This document shows, piece by piece, positions 1 to 6,263 of a DNA stretch of 15,960 nt. Under the pieces are notes generated by a model. The model did no database searches. It saw nothing but the letters and a program-made list of their open reading frames with translations, and had not been told where the DNA came from. This stretch comes from Lachnospiraceae bacterium (GTDB lineage: Bacteria > Bacillota > Clostridia > Lachnospirales > Lachnospiraceae). Where the stretch lies: the NCBI GenBank assembly GCA_004557975.1, contig SFEV01000067.1, forward strand, positions 1 to 15,960, read 5' to 3'. A program made the translations under genes and the position numbers. Position 1 is the first letter of the stretch; the number at the start of each line of letters is the position of its first letter.

Positions 1-156
1 TGGCATATACTCACAGATTTAAAACCATATACGCCGGATGGTTTTCTTGAATCCCGTCCTGTGAGTAAAGAAAAAACACTTACCACTTCACAGGCGCTTA
101 ATCTGCTTAGACAACGAGGTTATCTCATCAAAGATGATCCTTTACCTGTTTCTTGA
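1..156 (+). CDS. C-terminal end of an unidentified protein (partial)
   Basis: Reading from base 1, 51 codons stay open and end at TGA (154-156). The start lies outside the window. The peptide ends with a stretch that could be a short helix pair (residues about 30-44, TSQALNLLRQRG). I do not recognise the family. The open stretch is short enough to occur by chance, so this is only a probable gene end. It precedes other decayed material (DUF1330 remnant) and an efflux module, so it may be the edge of an accessory region. Base composition is somewhat AT-richer than the core genes further right. Confidence 0.4.
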   Translation, partial: WHILTDLKPYTPDGFLESRPVSKEKTLTTSQALNLLRQRGYLIKDDPLPVS

Positions 157-210
157 TTAGGTGTTGCGTTAATATTCTATTTTCATCCACCATATGATGG
201 CTTATTTGTA

Positions 211-375
211 ATGCTCAAATTTATACTCTATCCGCTACCTCTTAGTTTCAAACTTTCATTCCCCTCCCGGGAAGCGTTGATGCACTGTTTTGAATCTGAT
301 GCGTATAAGGCGATTATGAATAAAAGAATCGACAGCGTGGATGCCAGAGGATTGATTGTGGAAGAAGATATGTAA
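211..375 (+). pseudogene. DUF1330-family remnant (C-terminal half only)
   Basis: From an in-frame ATG at 211 to TAA at 373-375 the frame encodes 54 residues. From about residue 17 on it matches the usual end of DUF1330 proteins: a FPSREA motif, then FESDAYKAIMNKR and a closing acidic VEED segment. DUF1330 proteins are normally about 95 residues, with the FPSREA motif in the middle; here the residues before it (MLKFILYPLPLSFKL) do not look like the family's first half and no ribosome site precedes the ATG. I infer a truncated gene with a junction near 245-255. It is unlikely to be expressed as a functional protein. Confidence 0.55.
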
Positions 376-468
376 ATAGTTTGGCAAAAGCAGAAATAAC
401 AAAAGATTTTAAGTATGGTATACTACATTACTTTTTTCCGAAGAGCTGTGGTAGAAATATAATTACTA

Positions 469-496
469 TTGACTGCCGAACGTTAGGTACTATAAT
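469..496 (+). promoter_or_regulatory. Sigma-A-type promoter of the TetR gene
   Basis: TTGACT (469-474), 16-bp spacer, TATAAT (491-496). The transcript would start near 503 and run into the TetR-type gene at 544, which has an AAGGAG ribosome site at 531-536. This is close to consensus and is the only strong promoter seen before the efflux module. Confidence 0.75.
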
Positions 497-506
497 AGAA
501 CCATGT

Positions 507-520
507 GAACGTGACGTTTC
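507..520. promoter_or_regulatory. Candidate TetR autoregulatory operator
   Basis: AACGTGACGTT (508-518) is a perfect 11-bp odd palindrome located just after the predicted transcription start, between the -10 box and the TetR ribosome site. A related AACGTTAGG sits in the promoter spacer (479-487), and CGGTTAG recurs at 520-526. The position fits self-repression by the adjacent TetR protein. No binding data; inference from symmetry and location. Confidence 0.45.
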
Positions 521-543
521 GGTTAGAGTAAAGGAGTATATCT

Positions 544-1161
544 ATGGATCGAGGAAACACAAAGCAGGAAATTCTGGAAGCATCGCTGAACCTGTTCTCC
601 GTACAGGGATTTGAAGCCACCTCTGTTTCCCGGATTGCCAGTGCTGTTGGCATTCGGAAAGCATCGCTTTACAGCCATTTCGAGAGTAAGCAGGCAATCT
701 TGGATGCGATTGTGAAGGAGGTTTTGGAACAGTATGGAGAGCATTCCATTTTTGCCAGAGCGGATTGGGAGAAAGACGCCGGTAATCTTCCGCTGACTTC
801 TGACGAGGCCGTGCAGATGATTCAGGGGCAGATTCGCTACATCCTACACGACCCCGATATTAGCAGATCCAGGAAAATGCTGATGATTGAACAGTTTCAG
901 AATCCGGAGCTGGCGAAGCTGCAAACGAAACAGAATTATTCTGATGTGATACAGTATTTCACCGGACTGATAAAGTGCCTGATTCAGAAGGGTATTCTGG
1001 CGGAAGATGATCCGGAGATCATGGCAGCACAGCTCTGTCTGCCTGTTTCCGTGTGGATTAACCTCTGTGACCGGGAACCGGATCGCGAACAGGAGGTCAT
1101 GGAGCTGGTAGACAGGCATATCCGGCAGTTTTTCAGAGTCTATCAGCCAAAAGAGAGGTGA
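544..1161 (+). CDS. TetR/AcrR-family transcriptional regulator
   Basis: 205 residues. The N-terminal helix-turn-helix is typical of TetR: KQEILEASLNLFSVQGFEATS (about 7-27), then SRIASAVGIRKASLYSHFESKQAIL (about 28-52) with the family's L/G-x-A-S/T-LY-HF-SK recognition helix. The remaining 150 residues form the variable ligand-binding and dimerisation domain. The start is set by AAGGAG at 531-536. Such proteins repress nearby exporters until a toxic ligand binds; here the gene is followed by a small ORF and an MFS pump, so it probably senses that pump's substrate. A palindrome at 508-518 suggests autoregulation. The ligand cannot be read from sequence. Confidence 0.9.
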   Translation: MDRGNTKQEILEASLNLFSVQGFEATSVSRIASAVGIRKASLYSHFESKQAILDAIVKEVLEQYGEHSIFARADWEKDAGNLPLTSDEAVQMIQGQIRYILHDPDISRSRKMLMIEQFQNPELAKLQTKQNYSDVIQYFTGLIKCLIQKGILAEDDPEIMAAQLCLPVSVWINLCDREPDREQEVMELVDRHIRQFFRVYQPKER

Positions 1162-1165
1162 TTTC

Positions 1166-1372
1166 ATGAGTAAATACGATGTTTTGTGGGTGTGGATCAA
1201 AGAAAACGGCACGGACAACTTCAGGCTGACCTTTGGCGAGATCGAGCAGATCGTCGGACTTCCCATCGACCATTCTTTTCTGAAATACAAAAAAGAGCTG
1301 ATGGACTATGGGTATCAGGTCGGTAAAATCTCGATGAAAGAGCAGACAGTTGTATTTCAGAAGCTGGGGTGA
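1166..1372 (+). CDS. Small conserved-looking protein of unknown function
   Basis: 68 residues, starting 4 bases after the TetR stop; its ribosome site GAGAGGTGA overlaps the TetR stop codon, so the two are translated from one transcript. The protein begins SKYDVLWVWIKENG, continues FRLTFGEIEQIVGLPIDHSFL and ends KISMKEQTVVFQKL. The pattern 'start with KYD-LW-W/Y-hydrophobic, then F-EIE-I-G-P' recalls small proteins found beside regulators and transporters in Firmicutes, but I cannot name a function. No membrane segment or cysteine motif. It may be an accessory factor of the regulator/pump pair. Spacing and codon use support a real gene. Confidence 0.7.
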   Translation: MSKYDVLWVWIKENGTDNFRLTFGEIEQIVGLPIDHSFLKYKKELMDYGYQVGKISMKEQTVVFQKLG

Positions 1373-1474
1373 GGGCCTTTGCGATCCTCCTCTGATTTCT
1401 GCTCTGTTGGCGGACAGAAAGAGCTGGAGAGATACAGCTGTAAATGTGATGAAACATAAAAAGGAGAACACTTT

Positions 1475-1516
1475 ATGATACTGTGCATTGACGCAGCTCC
1501 ATGCAAGGCTGATTAA
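1475..1516 (+). CDS. 13-residue leader peptide of the MFS gene
   Basis: AAAAAGGAG (1458-1466) followed after 8 bases by ATG and 13 codons (MILCIDAAPCKAD) ending in TAA. The ribosome site is as good as those of the full genes. Codons 8-11 overlap the first arm of a 10-bp stem (1496-1505 with 1525-1534), and the MFS ribosome site lies about 70 bases further on within another pairing. This is the layout of the leader peptides of erm-type resistance genes, where an antibiotic-stalled ribosome changes downstream folding. I do not recognise the peptide as a known stalling sequence. Confidence 0.6.
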   Translation: MILCIDAAPCKAD

Positions 1517-1594
1517 GGCGAAGCTGCATGGAGCCATAAGATTCGCCTGACGGCTTTGCTTTCAATTATATAATAAATTAAAAGGAGCAAAGTC
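1496..1594 (+). promoter_or_regulatory. Candidate translational attenuator controlling the MFS pump
   Basis: Four pairings can be drawn. (a) 1496-1505 with 1525-1534, 10 bp perfect, using leader codons. (b) 1516-1522 with 1542-1548, 7 bp perfect. (c) 1515-1524 with 1553-1562, 10 bp with two G.U. (d) 1552-1562 with 1584-1594, 11 bp with three G.U, which covers GGAG (1584-1587), the MFS ribosome site. Pairings c and d share 1553-1562 and exclude each other; a and b also conflict. A ribosome stalled on the leader ORF would open (a) and let 1515-1524 capture 1553-1562, releasing the ribosome site. The complementarity is visible; the mechanism is inferred by analogy with erm leaders. Confidence 0.55.
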
Positions 1595-1597
1595 AAA

Positions 1598-2902
1598 ATG
1601 AAAAATTTTATTAATACAATTTCCGAGATGCGTAACTATCTGCTTTTGTGGATTACACAGATGATTTCAGGCCTGGGCAGCGCCATGACCAGTTATGCGC
1701 TTGTCATCTGGTCGTATACACAGGAAGACTCGGCACTTGTGACTGCCATGCTGATGGTCTGTACTTACGCGCCGTATGTCCTTTGCAGCGTCTTTGCCGG
1801 GGCACTCAGTGACCGGTGGGATAAAAAGAAGATTTTGCTGGTCTGTGACGCTCTGGCAGCGCTGAGTACAGTGGTCGTGCTGTTTCTGTTGAAAGCTGAC
1901 CAGCTGCGCGTCTGGCATCTGTATATCATCAACGCCGTTTCAGGCCTGATGAACACGATACAGCAACCTGCATCTGAAGTGGCAGTTACCGCAATTCTGC
2001 CGCGGAAGCATTACCAGAAGGTGGGTGGCCTGCGGTATTTGTCCAGTTCCATCAATTCCATTCTGACACCCATCATCGCCACAGCCATGCTGGGGCTGGG
2101 TGGTATGGATGTGGTGATTTTTATTGATCTTGCCAGCTTTGTGGCAGCGTTTCTCGTGCTTCTGTTATTCATCCCCATTCCGTGCATCGCAGCAGAACAG
2201 GGGAAAAAGGAAAATCTTTTGCAGGCCGCTGACGAAGGGATACGATGGCTGCAGAAGAATTTGGGTATTTTTCATCTGATGCTGTTTCTCGCAGGTATCA
2301 ATCTGGTGGCATCCATGTATAATGCTGCTTTCCCTGCCATGATGCTGTCAAAGCCGAATGCCGGTGAGCTGTCCATGGGCGTGGTCAATGCGGTAATCGG
2401 TATTGCTTCTTTGGTGGGTAGTATTCTGGCAACGTTTATGAAAACACCCAAAAGCCGGGTCAGAGCTATCTGGATTTGCCTGATGCTGTCCATGAGTACG
2501 GAGAATTTCTTCCTTGCCTTTGGTCAGAGTTTGCCGGTTTGGTGCTTTGGCGCGTTTCTCGGCTGGGTCGCTATCCCCTGGATGAACACAAATCTGGATG
2601 CCATTTTCCGCCTGACCATTCCGGAAGAAATTCAGGGGCGGGTATTTGCGGCCCGGAATACGTTTCAGTTTTTCACCATACCCCTGGGCTATCTGATGGG
2701 GGGATGGCTGGTTGACCAATTGTTTGAACCGATCATGGCATCGCAGGATGCGCACAGCCTTCTTGTGAGATGCTTTGGTATCGGGAAAGGAAGCGGAGCA
2801 GCATGCTTCTTCGGCGTGCTGTGGGTGATGGGAATCGGTGTATGTCTGTTGTTTTGCAGAGATAAACATATTTGGAAATTGGATACGTCCGCACAGTTTT
2901 AG
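1598..2902 (+). CDS. MFS efflux transporter (DHA3/Mef-like)
   Basis: 434 residues with about 12 hydrophobic segments. The start region MRNYLLLWITQMISGLGSAMTSYAL and the loop GALSDRWDKKKILLVCDALAAL (about 68-89, the family's D-R-x-x-K-K-x motif between helices 2 and 3) are typical of proton-driven drug exporters of the Mef-like/DHA3 group; a second loop motif LPRKHYQKVGGLRYLSSSIN follows helix 4. The family exports macrolides, lincosamides or other drugs across the cytoplasmic membrane; the substrate here is unknown. It has a strong AAAGGAG site that can be masked by the upstream leader structure and is followed by a terminator (2917-2950). The TetR gene upstream is the probable second control. 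Confidence 0.85.
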   Translation: MKNFINTISEMRNYLLLWITQMISGLGSAMTSYALVIWSYTQEDSALVTAMLMVCTYAPYVLCSVFAGALSDRWDKKKILLVCDALAALSTVVVLFLLKADQLRVWHLYIINAVSGLMNTIQQPASEVAVTAILPRKHYQKVGGLRYLSSSINSILTPIIATAMLGLGGMDVVIFIDLASFVAAFLVLLLFIPIPCIAAEQGKKENLLQAADEGIRWLQKNLGIFHLMLFLAGINLVASMYNAAFPAMMLSKPNAGELSMGVVNAVIGIASLVGSILATFMKTPKSRVRAIWICLMLSMSTENFFLAFGQSLPVWCFGAFLGWVAIPWMNTNLDAIFRLTIPEEIQGRVFAARNTFQFFTIPLGYLMGGWLVDQLFEPIMASQDAHSLLVRCFGIGKGSGAACFFGVLWVMGIGVCLLFCRDKHIWKLDTSAQF

Positions 2903-2916
2903 GAAACTGCTGAATC

Positions 2917-2950
2917 AAAAAGCCCGGAATGATTTTCCAGGGCTTTTTTT
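2917..2950 (+). terminator. Rho-independent terminator after the MFS gene
   Basis: AAAAGCCC-GGAA (2917-2929), loop TGATT, TTCC-A-GGGC (2935-2943) with one bulged A, then seven T residues (2944-2950). It lies 15 bases after the MFS stop and separates this unit from the MarR-MATE operon. Confidence 0.85.
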
Positions 2951-2971
2951 CTGTGGCAATATAATGCCTGC

Positions 2972-3000
2972 TTGACAAAACAGGAAATACTGCATATAAT
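2972..3000 (+). promoter_or_regulatory. Sigma-A-type promoter of the MarR-MATE operon
   Basis: Perfect TTGACA (2972-2977), 17-bp spacer, perfect TATAAT (2995-3000). Such a consensus promoter implies that the operon is held down by a repressor; a large palindrome overlaps the -10 box. Confidence 0.9.
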
Positions 3001-3028
3001 TACCGCTGATAATTAACTGTGGTAATTA
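2997..3028. promoter_or_regulatory. MarR operator, 32-bp near-perfect palindrome
   Basis: TAATTACC (2997-3004) and GGTAATTA (3021-3028) are perfect inverted arms, and a central TAATTA (3010-3015) is centred on the same axis (3012.5). Over the full 32 bp, 13 of 16 positions are symmetric. The site overlaps the -10 box and the expected transcription start and ends just before the ribosome site, so a bound MarR dimer or pair of dimers would block initiation. Confidence 0.75.
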
Positions 3029-3039
3029 AAGGGGGAAAT

Positions 3040-3489
3040 ATGAAAACAGAAAAGATAAAAGAAATGATAGACGCATGTTATCTTGCAAAGAGAATCAGAG
3101 ACCTGCTTCCTGAACTGCCGAATGGAGTATCACCCTCTTATATTCAGTTTCTGGATACTATTCATAAACTGGAAGATCAGAATAAGAAGGTAAAGATTTC
3201 GGACATCAGTGATGCACTGAATCTTCCGAGACCGGGAGTTACCAGGACGGTTAAGGAAATGGAGGAAAAAGGTTATCTCAATAAAATTTCTTCGGATGAG
3301 GATGGACGCATTACGTATATTTCCATTACAGAGGAGGGAGAGAAATTGTCCGACAAATACGACAGAAAATATTATGGTGAACTGTCCGGGTATTTAGATA
3401 ATATTTCGGAGGAAGAGGCTGACTGTATGATTCGTACTGTCCGGAAATTATACCAGGTCATGCGAGAAAGGAGAATTAATCTTGAATAA
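3040..3489 (+). CDS. MarR-family transcriptional regulator
   Basis: 149 residues from ATG 3040, chosen because GGGGGAA (3030-3036) precedes it directly; an upstream GTG at 3019 lies inside the operator and is unlikely. The winged helix-turn-helix runs from about residue 28 to 100: KVKISDISDALNLPRPGVTRTVKEMEEKGYL, then the wing SSDEDGRITYISITEEGEKL with the family's conserved D-x-R-x-x-x-I/V-x-x-T-x-x-G. Flanking helices form the dimer interface. It sits directly behind a palindromic operator and overlaps the MATE exporter by 8 bases, so it probably represses both genes and is released by a small ligand exported by the pump. Confidence 0.9.
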   Translation: MKTEKIKEMIDACYLAKRIRDLLPELPNGVSPSYIQFLDTIHKLEDQNKKVKISDISDALNLPRPGVTRTVKEMEEKGYLNKISSDEDGRITYISITEEGEKLSDKYDRKYYGELSGYLDNISEEEADCMIRTVRKLYQVMRERRINLE

Positions 3490-4831
3490 TCAGAAAACGG
3501 ATTTTACACAGGGAAGTATTAGCAGGAAGCTGATCGCTTTCATGCTGCCTGTACTTGGAGCGCTTATTTTACAGGCAGCTTATGGGGCGGTGGATTTGCT
3601 GGTGGTAGGCAGGTTCGGAACGACGTCAGGACTTTCGGCAGTATCTACCGGAAGTCAGGTGCTGAATCTTGTTACATTTATTATCACACAGCTTGCGATG
3701 GGAATTACTGTTCTGATAGCGAGATATTTAGGGGAAAAGAAAGAGGAGCAGACAGGTTCCCTTATTGGTGGTTCTGCACTGGTATTTTCCATAATTTCAG
3801 TAGTGCTCTTTGTTATAATGATATGTTTCTCACGTCAGATTTCAACTCTAATGCAGGCTCCCGAGGAAGCTGTCGGCCTGACCTCTGTCTACGTGCGCAT
3901 CTGTGGCGCAGGAATATTCTTTATTGTTGCTTACAATGTTCTGGCTGCAATTTTCAGAGGATTTGGAGACAGCAAATCACCCCTGATGTTTGTGGCGGTA
4001 GCATGTGCGGTCAATGTTATAGGGGATCTGGTACTGGTGGCAGGATTTCATATGAATGCTGCGGGCGCAGCGATTGCAACTGTATTTGCACAGGCAATCA
4101 GTGTTATTTTTGCGCTGTTTCTGCTTGCTAAAAGAAAGCTGCCATTTAAGATTTCGAAAGCAGATTTCAGGATCAACAGCCAATGCAGGCGGGCACTTAA
4201 GATTGGACTTCCGCTTGCGCTTCAGGAGTGTCTAACGCAGATATCGTTTCTTGCTCTTTGTGCTTTTGTCAACAGACTGGGCCTGGAGGCTTCTTCAGGA
4301 TACGGTGTGGCATGCAAGCTTGTAAATTTTGCAATGCTGATACCGGGTTCGTTAATGCAGTCGATGGCATCCTTTGTTTCGCAAAATGTGGGGGCCGGGA
4401 ATGAGAAACGTGCAAAAAAAGCGATGTTTACCGGTATTGGTATCGGAATGACAGTTGGCTGTTTCGTATTTGCATTCATATTGTTCAAAGGCGATCTTTT
4501 GACCGGAATATTTACTACGGATGCGATTGTAATCCAAAATGGGTATGATTATTTGAAAGGCTTTGCTCTGGAGACAATTGTTACTGCAGTGCTGTTCAGT
4601 ATGGTAGGCTATTTTAATGGACATGGCGAAACTCTTTGGGTAATGATGCAGGGATTAATACAGACATTGCTTGTACGTCTTCCGCTGGCATATTACATGA
4701 GTATTCAGCCGAATGCAGGTTTAATGAAAATTGGTTTTGCAGCACCGGCCGCTACCATGTTCGGAATTGCTCTGAATGTGGCATTCTATATATGGCTAAA
4801 TAAGAAAGAAACCGTTAAGGGTAAAATATGA
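3482..4831 (+). CDS. MATE-family multidrug efflux transporter
   Basis: 449 residues starting at TTG 3482, 8 bases after AAAGGAG (3467-3473) and overlapping the end of the MarR gene by 8 bases, so translation is probably coupled. About 12 hydrophobic helices in two halves. The start SISRKLIAFMLPVLGALILQAAYGAVDLLVVGRFGT (about 12-47) is the MatE signature: P in helix 1, then D-x-x-x-VG-x-G at helix 2. Internal R-G-F/x-GDSKSP (about 160-168) and the second-half QSMASFVSQNVGAGNEKRA (about 292-310) are also family hallmarks. MATE proteins exchange Na+ or H+ for cationic drugs across the membrane. Substrate unknown. Confidence 0.92.
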   Translation: MNNQKTDFTQGSISRKLIAFMLPVLGALILQAAYGAVDLLVVGRFGTTSGLSAVSTGSQVLNLVTFIITQLAMGITVLIARYLGEKKEEQTGSLIGGSALVFSIISVVLFVIMICFSRQISTLMQAPEEAVGLTSVYVRICGAGIFFIVAYNVLAAIFRGFGDSKSPLMFVAVACAVNVIGDLVLVAGFHMNAAGAAIATVFAQAISVIFALFLLAKRKLPFKISKADFRINSQCRRALKIGLPLALQECLTQISFLALCAFVNRLGLEASSGYGVACKLVNFAMLIPGSLMQSMASFVSQNVGAGNEKRAKKAMFTGIGIGMTVGCFVFAFILFKGDLLTGIFTTDAIVIQNGYDYLKGFALETIVTAVLFSMVGYFNGHGETLWVMMQGLIQTLLVRLPLAYYMSIQPNAGLMKIGFAAPAATMFGIALNVAFYIWLNKKETVKGKI

Positions 4832-4855
4832 ATTAATATTTCAGAAACAAGACTC

Positions 4856-4893
4856 AAACAGAATGTAAATAAAACCTGCATAAGATTCTGTTT
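4856..4893 (+). terminator. Possible hairpin after the MATE gene
   Basis: AAACAGAAT (4856-4864) and ATTCTGTTT (4885-4893) form a perfect 9-bp stem with a 20-base loop, 24 bases after the MATE stop. It lacks a long T run (the stem itself ends TTT), so it may be a weak terminator or an mRNA 3' end structure. Confidence 0.35.
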
Positions 4894-4912
4894 CCGGATC
4901 TGGCAGTGGTAA

Positions 4913-5008
4913 TCATCAGTGTTCCTTCTGCATGTCACGAAGCGGCTTTCCGGTCTGATCGCCAATATGCTGAAGCTGGATAAGCCGGAGAAACACAGGC
5001 CCGGGTGA
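4913..5008 (+). pseudogene. Fragment resembling a sensor histidine kinase dimerisation helix
   Basis: One frame (stop before 4913, TGA at 5006-5008) encodes TKRLSGLIANMLKLDKPEKH, which resembles the second helix of the HisKA dimerisation domain in Firmicutes sensor kinases (typically ...RLS-LI-NIL-L-KLENQ). No histidine box or ATPase domain surrounds it, and only about 25 residues remain. I infer a leftover from a lost two-component gene. The match is short, so chance is not excluded. Confidence 0.35.
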
Positions 5009-5059
5009 TGTGTTATGCGGTACTGGAATACACAGCAGCGCGGTATGTATCACCCGGGC
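4999..5059. repeat. 11-bp perfect inverted repeat with 39-base loop
   Basis: GCCCGGGTGAT (4999-5009) and ATCACCCGGGC (5049-5059) match perfectly. On the plus strand it is followed by a T-rich stretch (AATTTGTTTTG), so it may end transcripts coming from the MATE operon; on the minus strand, downstream of the M55 gene, no T run follows. It overlaps the end of the kinase fragment. Confidence 0.6.
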
Positions 5060-5100
5060 AATTTGTTTTGTGAGCAAATTCATCCATGAGTGCCCGTCTG

Positions 5101-5132
5101 CAGGATAAACATTCTACAGGATAAACATTCTG
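5101..5132. repeat. 16-bp tandem duplication at the end of the M55 gene
   Basis: CAGGATAAACATTCTA (5101-5116) is followed at once by CAGGATAAACATTCTG (5117-5132); they differ only in the last base. The stop codon of the minus-strand M55 gene (5114-5116) lies at the junction and exists only because of the duplication. Confidence 0.85.
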
Positions 5133-5908
5133 CAGGCAGCCACTTCGCTGACGGATTTTCCGGTATACTCGACCGTGTACGGTCCGGTCTGCTTTACACC
5201 GGGGAAAAAGCTGGCCTTGTGTGCCCGGAAATGATCCTTGAAACAGATTTCCATGGTCAGTGTTTCCGGAATTTCGATATGGCAGCCGGATCTGTTCAGT
5301 ACGCCTTCACGTGCCTGTTCGCGGATCTGGCGGCATGCTTCCTCCGGTGTGATGCTGATGGTTGCACAGCCGATTCCATCTTTAACTGCTACCGTTCTGA
5401 TCTGTTTATCATATTCATGGACATGGTCGCACAGTGCCTGGTCGCCGCTTAAGAATACGGAAGGTACACCCAGCTCTGCAGCGTACAGTGCATGGATCAG
5501 AAATTCACTGGATATTTTTCCGTTGAATTTGACATAATTATTGCCGCGGTTCATGGTATGGCTCAGTGGATTTCTGTCAAAGCCTGCAGGGCTGTGATAT
5601 CCGACGAAGAGCAGAGCTTCAAAGGTCTCGTCAATGCCTCCGATCATTGATTCGGGACTGCAGGTCCAGTCGCGGATAAAACGGCACTCCTTCGGAAAGC
5701 CTGTGATGTCAAAGTTTCTTCCGCTGTCGTGGGCATCCTTGATATAGACCTCTGTGGCTCCGGCATCAATGGCGCCGAGTGCAGCGGCCAGAGCTTCACG
5801 CTTCATCTGTTCTGCGACAGCAGGATGTTCTGTGTCTCCGAGATTTGTGGACTCCCATGATGTGGAGCCGGTCACCCCTTCGAGGTCAACGCTGATATAT
5901 ACTTTCAT
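5114..5908 (-). CDS. M55-family zinc D-aminopeptidase (DppA-like)
   Basis: 264 residues from ATG at 5908. With this start the zinc ligands fall at D8 and E10 (SVDLEGVTG), with D58/H60 (KDAHDSG), H105 (VGYHSPAG) and E135 (ISSEF) completing the five-ligand set expected from Bacillus DppA (D8, E10, D60, H104, E133), so active chemistry is likely. A TTG six bases upstream (5914) is closer to the GGAGGG site and is the alternative start. DppA-like enzymes form decameric rings and release N-terminal D-amino acids from peptides such as D-Ala-D-Ala, linking to cell-wall recycling. No neighbour is obviously co-transcribed. The C-terminus appears shortened by a tandem duplication that creates TAG. Confidence 0.9.
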   Translation of the reverse strand: MKVYISVDLEGVTGSTSWESTNLGDTEHPAVAEQMKREALAAALGAIDAGATEVYIKDAHDSGRNFDITGFPKECRFIRDWTCSPESMIGGIDETFEALLFVGYHSPAGFDRNPLSHTMNRGNNYVKFNGKISSEFLIHALYAAELGVPSVFLSGDQALCDHVHEYDKQIRTVAVKDGIGCATISITPEEACRQIREQAREGVLNRSGCHIEIPETLTMEICFKDHFRAHKASFFPGVKQTGPYTVEYTGKSVSEVAACRMFIL

Positions 5909-5968
5909 TTTCAATCATTCCCTCCGTTTTTTTTGTTTGATTTATTGTAATGCATTTAACCGAATCAA

Positions 5969-6020
5969 GCAAGTCCCCACTTCAAATGTGCAGAGAATTA
6001 AGTGGCGGGTAGGGGCTTGC
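5969..6020. repeat. Interrupted inverted repeat upstream of the repeat-A copy
   Basis: GCAAG-T-CCCC-ACTT (5969-5982) pairs with AAGT (6000-6003) and GGGGCTTGC (6012-6020) with one bulge and an internal loop. GGGGCTT (6012-6018) can instead pair with AAGCCCC (6039-6045) at the start of the neighbouring repeat, so two folds compete. This explains much of the 349-base gene-free stretch 5915-6263, together with the repeat that follows; I see no gene there. Confidence 0.45.
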
Positions 6021-6036
6021 CTGTATCAGGTGGGAT

Positions 6037-6114
6037 AAAAGCCCCATCTGATAAACTGCGAAGCAGTTATTCGGTTATGAGCAAGCAGCGAAGCGGATTG
6101 CGGATATCCGCTTG
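6037..6114 (+). repeat. Structured dispersed repeat, family 1, copy A
   Basis: 78 bases that recur in the same orientation at 15466-15545 with one 2-base gap and about five substitutions. Contains a hairpin AACTGC-GAA-GCAGTT (6054-6068), an outer CAT/ATG pair, and a second stem CAAGC (6082-6086) with GCTTG (6110-6114). It lies between the divergent M55 and YitT genes. No reading frame or terminal repeats with target duplication were seen. Confidence 0.8.
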
Positions 6115-6263
6115 ATAAAGAAAGAACAAGAGGGATTCATACAGGATTTTCGGAGATATCCGGAGGAAGCCGGAATGATGCAGGCGGAATGCTTCTTTAC
6201 ATGAATGTGAAGGTCATGTTAGAATGTTTAACTATACAAACTGCGGACGTGAGGAATTTCATT

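Noticed and set aside
1421..1438. AGCTG/CAGCT mini-hairpin before the leader peptide
   Set aside because: Only 5 bp with an 8-base loop and no T run; too weak to call a terminator or to add to the attenuator.
2348..2869. 173-codon minus-strand frame opposite the MFS gene
   Set aside because: No ribosome site or recognisable domain; the plus-strand frame has clear transporter helices.
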